Below, in pieces: positions 33,606-44,000 of a DNA stretch of 64,000 nucleotides. The translations under genes were made by a program, and so were the position numbers. The DNA comes from Rhynchopus euleeides (taxonomy: Eukaryota > Euglenozoa > Diplonemea > Diplonemida > Diplonemidae). Positions within the stretch are counted from its first letter, which is position 1. The number at the start of each line of letters is the position of its first letter. The notes below the pieces were generated by a model. That model searched no databases. It worked only from the letters and a program-made list of their open reading frames with translations, and had not been told where the DNA came from. Location: the NCBI GenBank assembly GCA_963210315.1, contig OY723308.1, forward strand, positions 868,001 to 932,000, written 5' to 3'.

Positions 33606-33903
33606 TGACGACAGTCTATTTCGACAGGAATACCTGTCGAAATCGACAGTCGAAATCGACAGAAATACCTGTCGAAACCGACTGTCGAAATCGACAGTCG
33701 AAATCGACTGTCGATTTCGACAGGTATACCTGCGAATTCGACAGTCGATTTCGACAGTCGAAAATCGACCTGTCGAAACCTCTGTCGAACGACCGGTCGT
33801 CGACAGGTCGTTCGACAGGTATTTCGACAGGTAACCTGTCGATTTTCGACTGTCGAACGACCGGTCGAAACGCATGTCGTCTGTCGATTTCGACTGGTCG
33901 ACA
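33606..33903. repeat. Right palindromic CTGTCGA array
   Basis: Same word set as the left array, with more TTTCGACAGG(T/A)ATACCTGTCGAAA-type interrupted palindromes. It ends 10 bp before the inverted end at 33913. Confidence 0.9.
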
Positions 33904-33923
33904 TTGTTCCTGAGCGCGTCGTG

Positions 33924-36077
33924 TGAGGGAAGTCATCTGCATGGACTTTACGTTATGATTTCTACAACGTCCCCTGCAAAATCTGGATCCCGCCAGAAAA
34001 AAACAAAACAAGCGAGGCCTCTGTTGTGTCTCGGACCCACAGGTTTGGTCCGTCAAGGCAGAGTTTTTCACCCCCACCCTCCCATACCAGTCCCCAGTAT
34101 TCTTCGGTCTGATCCCAGCTGTTCTGACCTGCAAAACCTGGCAGAGTCTTGCGGGTTTGATCCACCGCCCCCCCCCACCTTTTTTTCCATTGCTTGCCTT
34201 TGTCTTTCCCGACGGTATCCCCCCCCTCCCCCACCCCTCCCCCAGTCCCTCCCCAGTTTCATTGGTTCAAGCAAAGAAAATCCCAACCAACTTTTCTTCC
34301 CAGTATTCAGAGTGCCCCCCCTTCCCCCCAGAGATCGACTCTGGGCCTTACTTATATACTCTATACAACTACCGAACTCCCCCATTCCCCATCCCCCCCC
34401 CCCCCCAGCAATCCATCTTCTCATAGTTGAGTGTTTGATGCGTCTTTTCATTGTGTATCTCAGCCGGGACAGCTTTTCTCATCTTTACCGTCGGGGCCAA
34501 GCCGCAGCGCCTCTGTTCAGTGCACTGCTGCGGTGGTGGCCCTTTCTGTGGCTCTCGAGCTGGCCCTCGAGCCAAATAGTGATGCGGGTGGAGGCGCCCC
34601 ACCCCTTCCGCAAACCCTCGCTGTTCCCGTCTCCTCTTCCCGATTCCCTTCTATTTTTTTTACCCCCCTGCCAGTTTACTCCCCGACAACCCCTTTTGGG
34701 CATGGCATTGGTGTGCCGTGCGCAATCGCTTCTTTCTTCTAGCCAGCAGATCTGTCCACTCTCCTCCATCCCTCATCCATTTTGTGCCCGCTTCGCATAT
34801 ATGGTGCGGAGGGTGAACCCAGCGTACAGTATCTCGCGAGCTTGTTTCGCGTGTCTTGTGTCTCTGTGCCTACCATGTTGATCTTGCTGAAGGGCATCGA
34901 AGCCAGATTCTGAGAGAGAAAAATGCAAACACGCATGGATGTGTGTGTGAAGAGTTAGGGGGGGCTCACAAAATAGAGAAAGCCCTGAAAAGCACAGAAC
35001 AGGCCTGTTGCCGCATCCGAAAACGGATCGATTCCTCCGTACCCCCGCTTCGTGTGACATCAACGTGTCTGTTGTGGGTGATGCAGAGAACAGTTTCTAT
35101 GCACTATATACCCCCTGCACTTTGTGCAGGGCAGCTGGTTATGTGTATGCACCCCACACCCCCCCACCCCACCACGCCTTTCGGGGAGGGCCTGAGAGGC
35201 GGGCAGCAGCCAGTGTGACAGTTGTCTGAAATTCTTCGACTGGCCTGGCGCAGGCCGATAGATTAGCGTTAGAGCATGCGTCGTCAACACGACACACAGA
35301 GAGAGAGGGGGGGCAGCCTGCTGCTACGCTGGCACAGGTCCGACTGGGGGGGGGGGGTTTAGGAGGGGGTCTCGTCTATTAGCGTTGAGTGGTATTGCAA
35401 AAGAGGGGTGGGGGGGGGGGCGCGGGTGGGGGGGCAGGCGCGGGCGATCCGAGAGGTCCCCTCCCCGCCCGAGGTGTTAGAAATAAGATGGTCGGTTGTT
35501 GCATCCTGTCTGTTTGGCTTAGTCCAGGTGCGCGTGCCACATAGAGGCCCAGCCGTGGCGCAGCACTCGGCGTGTTGTACGATCAGCTCCCCCCCTGCCC
35601 TCGCCCTGCCGGACTGCGCGCCCTTTGGTTGTGGAGTTGCGTCTTGTCTTTGAAGGTCATCCGATGCCACATCTGTGCTCGCACCTGTGTCACACCAAGC
35701 AGCATGATTACAACGACGTGTGCGTGCGTACAGCACGCAGCCACGTGCCTCGGCACGGATGGGCAATAACCAACGCTCAAAACACTCTGAGACTTGCAAC
35801 TGACTGCCAGTGTCACAGGTGCAGGACAGCATGCAGGTGTGGTTTGTGCTGCAGTGTGTGATGTGTGATATGTGGTTCCGTGTTCACAGCGTGCATGATG
35901 ACACAATCAGCTACTATCTGGACATCGCCCCTATACCTATACGATGCCTCACGGTGCGTGGTAAACAACTCGTCCACACCTGACACGCCTGTCTGTGTTG
36001 CGGTCGACATGATACAGCACAAGACAACAAACCATGGCACCAACCCCACACACACACCACAGCACACAAGAGCAACA
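33924..36077. other. Intergenic spacer before cathepsin B, no gene seen
   Basis: Contains poly-C and poly-G runs (near 34390, 35347 and 35408) and GA-rich patches. I see no convincing reading frame, tRNA boxes or rRNA segment. The last ~50 bp are CA-rich and end in CACCACAG at 36062, a possible splice acceptor 15 bp before the cathepsin start codon. Confidence 0.5.
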
Positions 36078-37067
36078 ATGCAGCGCGGGATTCTTCTGCT
36101 GGCGGCTGCGGCCGCCGTGTCGGCACAGGACTTCCACACCATCGCGGCGAAGGTGAACTCGATGCACACGACGTGGAAGGCGGAGGCGCCGTCGCGCTTC
36201 AACACGACGGAGGACGTGAAGAAGCTGTGCGGGACGTGGCTGGTGACGGACGAGCGCTACGTCAGGCTGCCGGAGGCGACGCACTTCACCGCACGCGCCG
36301 CGGTGGACCTGCCGACGGACTTCGACGCGAGGACGCAGTGGCCCAACTGCACCGTGATCGCGACGGTGCGTGACCAGTCGTCGTGCGGGTCGTGCTGGGC
36401 GTTTGGTTCGACGGAGACCTTCGAGGACCGTCGCTGCATCCACAAGGGTGTGAACACGGAGATGAGCACGGAGGACACGGCGTCGTGCTGCAGCGGGCTG
36501 CTCTGCGGGTTCTCGATGGGGTGCAACGGCGGCCAGCCGGGTGCGGCCCTGTCGTGGATGACCCGCACCGGTGTGGTGACGGGCGGGGACTACGGTGACA
36601 AGACGACGTGCCGCCCGTACACGATGGCGCCGTGCGCCCACCACGTCACCTCGGCGAAGTACCCGGCGTGCCCGAGCAGCGAGTACCCGACCCCGAAGTG
36701 CACGGCGCAGTGCCAGACCGGCTACTCGCAGACGTACTCTGCCGACAAGGTGAAGGGCGCGAGCTCCTACTCGGTGACGGGTGTGGAGAAGATCATGACG
36801 GCGCTGCAGCAGGGCCCCGTGTCGGCCGCCTTCACCGTGTACGCCGACTTCCCCACCTACAAGAGCGGTGTGTACCACCACACGTCGGGGTCGTCCCTGG
36901 GCGGGCACGCCGTCGAGATTGTGGGCTACGGTGTGGAGAGCGGGACCGACTATTGGCTGGTGAAGAACTCCTGGAACGAGGAGTGGGGTGAGGGCGGCTT
37001 CTTCAAGATCCGCCGTGGCCACAACGAGTGCGGGATTGAGAACGACATCAACGCCATCGACTTCTAG
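36078..37067 (+). CDS. CTSB: Cathepsin B-like cysteine protease
   Basis: An intact 329-residue papain-family (C1) protease without introns. Residues 1-16 form a signal peptide (MQRGILLLAAAAAVSA), and a propeptide of about 60 residues follows. The catalytic Cys106 lies in QSSCGSCWAF, His277 in GGHAVEIVGYG and Asn297 in KNSWNEEWG. The paired histidines of CAHHV (His188, His189) followed by a Cys-bounded loop mark the cathepsin B occluding loop, which gives these enzymes dipeptidyl-carboxypeptidase activity besides endopeptidase activity. It is expected in lysosomes or digestive vacuoles, or secreted. The frame stays open upstream to 35865, but the ATG at 36078 is chosen because the signal peptide begins there. 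An out-of-frame ATG at 36034 would lie upstream of the putative acceptor at 36062. Third codon positions are almost all G or C, suggesting high expression. Confidence 0.95.
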   Translation: MQRGILLLAAAAAVSAQDFHTIAAKVNSMHTTWKAEAPSRFNTTEDVKKLCGTWLVTDERYVRLPEATHFTARAAVDLPTDFDARTQWPNCTVIATVRDQSSCGSCWAFGSTETFEDRRCIHKGVNTEMSTEDTASCCSGLLCGFSMGCNGGQPGAALSWMTRTGVVTGGDYGDKTTCRPYTMAPCAHHVTSAKYPACPSSEYPTPKCTAQCQTGYSQTYSADKVKGASSYSVTGVEKIMTALQQGPVSAAFTVYADFPTYKSGVYHHTSGSSLGGHAVEIVGYGVESGTDYWLVKNSWNEEWGEGGFFKIRRGHNECGIENDINAIDF

Positions 37068-38005
37068 TCAGCAAGCGTTGCCGACACCCGTGCACCTTTT
37101 CGATGATTTATGTACGCGTGTTGTGGAGTGACCCTGCTTCAAGCAGGACGCGAGTGATGTGTAAAATACCATTTGTGGCTATTCTTCGATGTGGAGTGCA
37201 TTCTCTTTGATGTTCTATTTCCCCAGTCAGTGGGCCCCTCTCCCTCCCTCCATATTTGCGTTTTTCCGATATTCCGTGAAGTTATTGCCGACCATGTCTT
37301 TTGTTTGCCGATTGTACCGGCCCGCGTCGCACACACCTCCCTGCGAAGTGTGTGATTTGCATTTTCCCTGCCTGTCGGTTCCCCATGCCAGCAAGAGAAC
37401 CACATGACATGAATGGCTGGGCGCCGTCAGAAGCACAACATTCCACCCGAAGTGGAAGACCGAAAGTAGTTGCATGTGCAAGCGACCCCCCTCCCCCTCC
37501 CCCGCCACTTCACCCCAGCCCTTCCTATGCACGCCTGTCCTTACTCTCACAACACCGAACCTCCCTTGGGTGCTGCCGGTACTGCGTGTCGATTACCTTG
37601 TCTGAGGACCATCGAGCCACTTTCAATCACGCCATCACGAGTGGTTAGCACCCCCTATATGTGTCTTGGGTGACCATCCCAATCATTTTTGAGTCACAAC
37701 AGAGGTGGACCGACCAACGACGAACGTCGTGACTGGCCCGCCGTGCCATCCCCGGTGTTCTTCGTGACAGAAGATGATCCCAAGCCAACGGTGCTTTGGA
37801 GCAGACAACACGCAACCCACCAGAACCATTCTAGTTCTTTCCACTCCACAGGACGACACACGACCGCAGCACGCACGACATAACTTCCCTGCTGCCCCCT
37901 CTGGGGCGCAGTGCGGAATGTACTCCGGATGACGAGCCGCCTGGCTGCGACCCGCCTGCCTTGTGCCCGCAGCCAGGGTGTGCACTGCGGGTCCTCTGCC
38001 CCGGG
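37068..38005. other. Intergenic spacer, no gene seen
   Basis: Likely the cathepsin 3' UTR followed by the kinase leader. Pyrimidine-rich near 37487-37530, and CCTTGTGCCCGCAG at 37959-37972 is a possible splice acceptor 33 bp before the kinase ATG. Nothing else is recognised. Confidence 0.5.
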
Positions 38006-39738
38006 ATGAGCAAGCCTGCACCCAAGCCTGGGTGCGCTGCCCGACGGGTGCCACGCATGAACAGAGCTATCGCCCAGGCACGGAAGGACAAGGTGTCTGC
38101 CCAAGCCCAGTCGCCCTGTGAGCCCGGCAAGATGGCGTTCCCGACAGCCACGGGTGAGGAGTACTTCACCTTCCAGGGCAGCAACGGCGTGGTGCGGGAG
38201 AATCTGGAGTGCGAGCAGATCGTGCCGACAAAGAAGAAGAAGCACCGACATCTCAGCATACGGTCCAACCCCAGCGGGGAGAAGATCAGCTACGGGCAGC
38301 TCGCCATCGGGGCGCTTCTTGGGAAGGTGGGTAACCCCCCCGCATCTCCCGGCCCGCCCCTTGGGTTCTGTTGTTGTGTGGTGAACATATGTGTAGTGGG
38401 CACTGCGCTGATTTTTGTGTGTGTGTGTGTGTGTCCCTTGCACAAAGCGTGTTGAGACAAGAAACGGCACCGCCGGGAACCCTGAACAGGACATAGGTTG
38501 TCTGCCACATGTGTGTGGCAGCAGGCCAAACGCCTGTTGAGTAATACGTACTCAAAATTACATGGCATTACGGTCGGCCCACTTGCAACACACCACAGGG
38601 CGCACAAGGGGACGTCCGACTTGCCAAGTTTAAAGGGCGCCCGTATGCCTTGAAGCGCCTCTGCACCATGGGGTGTGGTGCTGTCGGTGGCTCTCAGGCC
38701 GTCCAGCGCGAGCTTGAGAAGGTGATCCTCGAGCTGACCCACCTGCACCGCTACGCTGTCGAGAGCTACGACGCCTACTGGTCAGAGACGGATGCAAAGC
38801 TGTGCATCTTAATGGAGTTCATGCAGTACGGATCGCTGGTGGATGTGCTGCGCAAGCTGCACAGCCCGCCACAGCCCTCACAGCTGTACCCCACTGTGGC
38901 GGGCGATGCGTTGCCGGTCTTCTGCATCTCAGACGTATCCCTCATTTGCCGCTCTGTATGTCCGCCTTCAATACCACACAATGTGCGATTTTGAACAGAT
39001 CCCCCCCTCCCCCTTCCCCCCCGGCTCTTTGCTGCTGCATGCCACATCTCATACGCATCTCACTTTGCTGTTCTCTCCGGAGGGAATTTTCAAAGGCCCC
39101 GCTTTTCCAGGCGGGTCTTGTTCCCCTTTGTCCCTTCGCAACCTTACCCAGGGTTGATTTGGTGGGGCTGCGGTGTGGGCTGCAGCCCTGTTGTGTGCAA
39201 CAGGGCGATCCCATTTCCTTTTTTGCTTCCGCAGATCCTCAAGGGGCTTGTCGAGCTGCAGAGGCTTGGGCTTGTCCACAACGACATCAAACCTGCAAAC
39301 ATCCTCGTTGGGGAGACGGGTGCCGTGAAGATCGGCGACTTCGGGGTGGCGCGTTGGACCAACAGCGTCAGCTTTGCAGGGTCCGGCACAGGAACACAGT
39401 GCTACATGTCGCCGGAGAAGCTCCTTGGTAAGAACTACAGCTATCAGTCTGATGTTTACAGCTTCGGCCTGACTGCTGCGATGTGCGCAACAGGGAAGTT
39501 CCCCATAAGCATCAAAGGTCTGGCGCCTTACGAACTGCTGACAACCATTGCACAGGGCATTGCCCTCGACCCGTGCGCTCCGCTGCAGCCGGAACTCCAC
39601 GACCTCATCGGGCAGTCCCTCACTGTCGAGCAGGAGCTGCGCCCGCAGGCAAAGCAGCTCTTGGCACACCCCCTCTTCCTCTGCTTCCCCCCAGCGAGAC
39701 CCCCGCACTTCCTTGCGGCCATCGCCGAGGGCAGCTAG
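38006..39738 (+). CDS. MAPKK-like (STE7-type) protein kinase
   Basis: Exons 38006-38326, 38599-38955 and 39235-39738 give 393 residues. The N-terminus carries a basic KKKKHRH patch (~76-82) that could dock a MAP kinase. The kinase domain starts at about residue 100: glycine loop GKGAQGDV (split by intron 1), ATP-binding Lys126 in YALKRL, hinge ILMEFMQYGSL, catalytic loop HNDIKPAN (Asp243, Asn248), DFG at 261-263, and YMSPEKL at the end of the activation segment followed by SDVYSFGLT. The last two match MAP2Ks best. The arginine of the usual HRD motif is Asn242; the other catalytic residues are kept, so activity is likely. Start: first ATG after a possible acceptor at 37972. The donor of intron 2 could also be at 38935; 38956 (GTATGT) is preferred because it gives the expected VSLICRSILKGL helix. 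Confidence 0.88.
38327..38598 (+). other. Intron 1 of the MAPKK-like gene
   Basis: GTGGGT donor, the only one of ten in this window not starting GTAT, and CACCACAG acceptor. Phase 0; splits the glycine loop between GK and GAQGD. Contains a (GT)n run near 38417. Confidence 0.88.
38956..39234 (+). other. Intron 2 of the MAPKK-like gene
   Basis: GTATGT donor, TTGCTTCCGCAG acceptor; phase 0. The alternative donor GTATCC at 38935 is also phase 0 and would remove seven residues. Confidence 0.7.
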
Positions 39739-41040
39739 GAAAGGCGTGGTGCTGTGTGGCGCTGGGGTGGTGAAGCCACACCCGCACGGGCTGCTGCGTG
39801 ATATGACATGGCGGACGGTGTGGGGGGGAAGGGGAGGGGCGTGCGGTGTTTTTAGTGGCGGAGCTATTGCTCTGAGATGCATATGAATTTGCGGGATAGC
39901 TGCCTGACACAAAAAAAGACTTTGGAGTTGCGTTCTTTTTGTCTGAACGAACAGTGCCCCACTGCTCGTGCTGCCACGAGTCTTGTCTTTTTAGTGCGAG
40001 AAGCTGGCTATTCTTCGATGAAAAAAAAAGCAGGCGCCAAACCCACACAGTTTGGACTCAGATCGAATGAACACGACAAGGCTCCCCCCCCCCCCCCCCC
40101 CGGTATCTCAATAACATCAGTCTGTCCACCCGCCTGTGCCGAGCAGGTGTTGACCGCCGCTGTGTAATCCTCCCCAAGGAGGAGGGGTGTATGTGGCTGT
40201 GCCACAGTCCCCTCCCCCCTTCACACTTTGGTTCATCCGCTCCTTGCCGTGCCCACCCTGTCGCGTGTCCCCCCCGTTGTCCTCCCCCCTTTTCTCTGTT
40301 CTGTCCCCACCAAACCTCCCGCCCCCCCCCCCCATCCCACCAGCACTGCCGCCACGACGCCTCCATCCCACCCAGCCGCAACTCCCCCCCCTCTCTCTCT
40401 CTGGGTGGAGACAGAGTGCCGCGGTCCACCGGGCGGGGGTTTTGTGTCTTCAGGCACAGCCCCTTCCGGGCACTGCTTGGCACCATCTGTTTCCCGGAGC
40501 ACAGTGGGGTGTGGGGGGTGTGGTTCAGTGAGACACACAAATCCCTCTGCTGTAGTGCACAGCAGAGGACACTACGGCAGGGATTTTTCCTGCGCGAGGG
40601 GGGGGGGGGGGGGGAGGTGCTTCCATGATCTAACCCGAGCGGAGGCGGTTCTGCTGTAGCGCAGCGTGGGGGTGGGGGGTGGGGGCCCCGACAAAGGCAG
40701 TTGTGTGTCAGATGGCAGAAGGTCTGCCACTGCATGCGATACCCGCTCTCAGAAGCGTGATTCCCTTCGAACTCCCTCAAAGAAAAGCCCTGCCAGGGTG
40801 TGTGTGCTGTGCTGACTTCTCCTGCCACGACACGTTGCCGACACTTTGTGATTCAAAAAAAAGCGCCTGCTGGGCTGCGCAGCTCCCACACCTCCCACAC
40901 CCCCCCTCCCCCCTCTGCTTTGCGACCGTTGTTTGCCTGACACAATCACTTCCATTGCCTGCCCCTCGACCCACCACCCATCCCGCGCGCCCCACACACC
41001 TCCCACACCCGAATGCGGCAGGAAGGCGTCCTGCCAGACG
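39739..41040. other. Intergenic spacer, no gene seen
   Basis: Rich in C and G runs (C run at 40084-40100, G run near 40599-40614) and pyrimidine tracts. The 120 bp before the next ATG are C-rich, with AG dinucleotides at 41021 and 41037 as possible acceptors. Confidence 0.5.
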
Positions 41041-44000
41041 ATGTCTGACAATGGGTCTGCCGAAGAGCATGACGATGCGCATGACCCATTCAACATCATG
41101 GAGCGCCTGCAGTCTGTGCTGGACGACCACAGCGGCACAGCCGAGGTGCCGTGCCCCAAGTCTCTCATCGGTGACGCACAGTCCTGCCTAGACAACATGA
41201 ATAAGAATCTGTGCCAGGCGGTGGAGATGGGGCAGGGCCTGGCCACCAAGGTGACAGCACTGAAGAAAGAAAATGTCGAGCTCAACCGCGAGGTGTCTGT
41301 GATGAAGATGCAGGCGGGTGACGGGGCGCCGGACCGCCAGGACGCCATACCTGCCTCTGAGCTGAGGGAGGCGGAGCGCATCAACGCATCGCTGCAGCTG
41401 AAATTCAACGACGCCACCAAGGCCAAGGCACGGCTCGAAGTCCGCCTGGAGGAGTTGCTGCGTGAGGCTGACCAGCGTCAGGAGGATCTCGATGCGGTGG
41501 GTGCGCGGCTCAAGCTCTCGCTGGAGGCAAAGGCGAACCTGCAGTCACACTACGACGAGGCGGTGACGAAGCTTGCCGATTTCGACCGCCTCCGCCACAC
41601 TGCTGAGGCGACAGAGGCAAAGCTGTGCGGCACGCAGACCCGCATGGAGACCCTCGAATTCGAGCACAGCTGCGTGCAGAAGGAGCTGGTGCAGGTGCAG
41701 GAGGATAGGGACCACATGGCCCAGGCGGCGGAGAGGGAGAAGGCGCAGTTCGCCCACCGCGCAGACCGCCTGGTGGCGGAGGCTGTCGGCAAGCGGGAGA
41801 AGGAGCTTGGGCTCGAGAAGCGAGAGTTGGAGCTGGAGCTGGAGGAGTCGCGCGACAGGCTGCTGGTGTCGGAGGAGCGTATCGAGGAGGAGGTGGCGGA
41901 GGCGCAGCGTATGATGAAGTCGCAGCACCGCTGCGATCTTGCGGCGAAGGAGGAGGAGCTGCTGGACCTGCAGCAGCAGGTGTGCGAGGCAGGCAACCGG
42001 CACGCCCGGCTGGACCGCGACATGGTGTCGGTGGAGAAGGTGCGCCTCCTGGCGGAGGAGGCGGAGGGGCGGTCGGCCTGCACGGCCTCAGAGGCTGGCG
42101 CTTTTGCGGATGCGCTGTGCGTGCATTCTTCTGCGTTGCAGGGGGTGGTGGTGCCGCTCTGCATGCAGGTTTCCCAGAGGGATGAGCAGCTGGCGACGCT
42201 GCGTGCGGATGCGGAGGCTGCGGCGGGTGGGATGGAGGAGAACACACAGCGCCTCACAGAGCAGGTGGCAGAGATGCGTGATGAGGTGGATGCGCGCAAA
42301 GAGCATGTTGTCATGCTGAAGGAGGAGACTGCCCTGCTGAAGGACAAGCTCGCAACTATCGGCGAGGAGTTGGCGGAGAAGGCCGATGCACTCGGGGTGC
42401 GTGAAATTGAGCTTGAGACATCTCGACAGGAGCTGGAAGCAGCACGTGCAGAGTCAGCGGAGCTCACCACCGACACCACTGCCCAGATCACCAGCCTGGA
42501 GGCACAGCTTGTCGAGCTGGAGGAAAAATATGCAACGGCAAAGGCCACTCTTGCCGAATCAGAAGCAGCGTCTGCCTCCAAGACAAGCGAGCTGCAGGAA
42601 CGGGATGAGCAGCTGGCGACGCTGCGTGCGGATGCGGAGGCTGCGGCAGGCGGGATGGAGGAGAACACACAGCGCCTCACAGAGCAGGTGGCAGAGATGC
42701 GCGTCCAGAACGCCACCCTGCAGGCAGAGGCTGAGGAGCTGCGTGATGAGGTGGATGCACGCAAGGAGCATGTTGCAATGCTGAAGGAGGAGGGGGCTGT
42801 GCTGAAGGATAAGATCGCAACAGTGAAGGAAGAGCATGTCGCCACAAAGCTCTCCCTCGAAGAGAGCGTCCAGGAGGCCCGTGATGAGGTGACCCGCCTG
42901 CAGGCATCTTCTGATGAGCAGGCGGCAGAACTGCGGCAACGGGATGAGCAGCTGGCGACGCTGCGTGCGGATGCGGAGGCTGCGGCAGGCGGGATGGAGG
43001 AGAACACACAGCGCCTCACAGAGCAGGTGGCAGAGCTGCGTGATGAGGTGGATGCGCGCAAAGAGCATGTTGTCATGCTGAAGGAGGAGACTGCCCTGCT
43101 GAAGGACAAGCTCGCAACTATCGGTGAGGAGTTGGCGGAGAAGGCCGATGCACTCAGAGTGCGTGAAAGTGAGCTTGAGACATCTCGACAGGAGCTGGAA
43201 GCAGCACGTGCGGAGTCAGCAGAGCTCACCACCGACACCACTGCTCAGATCACCAGCTTGGAGGCACAGCTTGTCGAGCTGGAGGAGGGGGCGTCTCAAC
43301 TTAAGGACAAGCTCGCAGGGGTCGATAAGGAGCTGGCAGCGAAAGCAGCCACTCTGGGTGAGCGCGAAACTGAGCTTGAGACAGCCCATGCAGAACTAGC
43401 GGAGCTCACCACCGACACCACTGCTCAGATCACCAGCTTGGAGGCACAGCTTGTCGAGCTGGAGGAAGGGGCGTCTCAACTGAAGGACAAGTTCGCAGGG
43501 GTCGAGACGGAGCTGGCAGCGAAAGCAGCCACTCTGGGTGAGCGCGAAACTGAGCTCGAGACAGCCCGTGCAGAACTAGCGGAGCTCACCACCGACACCA
43601 CTGCCCAGATCACCAGCTTGGAGGCACAGCTTGTCGAGCTGGAGGAGAAGCATGAAACGGCGAAAGCGTCTCTTGCCGAATCAGAAGCAGCGTCTGCCTC
43701 CAAGACAACCGAGCTGCAGCAACGGGATGAGCAGCTGGCGACGCTGAGTGCGGATGCGGAGGCTGCGGCGGGTGGGATGGAGGAGAACACACAGCGCCTC
43801 ACAGAGCAGGTGGCAGAGCTGCGGACTGACGTCGAGGCACGCAGCGCACGCACAGCGGAGCTGGAGGGCGAAGCAGAGAAACTGCGGCAGCAGCTGGAGG
43901 AGCGCGACACTGCCGTGCAGCAGCAGGCGGCTGAGTCTTCCGGCCTCGGAGGACAGCTTGCAGAGGCACTGGCAGCGCTTGCAGCGAAGACGACCGCCCT

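Larger units (their letters stand above)
30653..33923. mobile_element. Transposon-like unit bounded by palindromic CTGTCGA arrays and short inverted ends
   Basis: The sequence CACGACGCGCT at 30653-30663 returns as its exact reverse complement at 33913-33923. About 10 bp inside each end lies a 240-300 bp array built from CTGTCGA/TCGACAG words on both strands. The interior holds a pair of diverged direct repeats (30984-31267 and 32808-33066) and two GC hairpins, but no recognisable transposase or other protein. This looks like a non-autonomous foldback-type or Mutator-like element with sub-terminal repeats. I see no clear target duplication. Confidence 0.55.

Noticed and set aside
33606-33903. 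CRISPR array or satellite
   Set aside because: The CTGTCGA words lack constant unit length and unique spacers, occur in both orientations, and the genome is eukaryotic.
35505-35600. tRNA candidate (TGGCTTAGTCC and TGGCGCAGC, A-box-like)
   Set aside because: No matching B box (GGTTCGANTCC) at the right distance, and no acceptor stem.
35865-36077. Upstream start for cathepsin B in the same open frame
   Set aside because: The ATG at 36078 opens a textbook signal peptide; the upstream translation is His/Thr-rich and would bury it.
38935-38955. Alternative donor GTATCC for kinase intron 2
   Set aside because: Also in phase, but GTATGT at 38956 matches the local consensus and preserves the helix before ILKGL. 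Not fully excluded.
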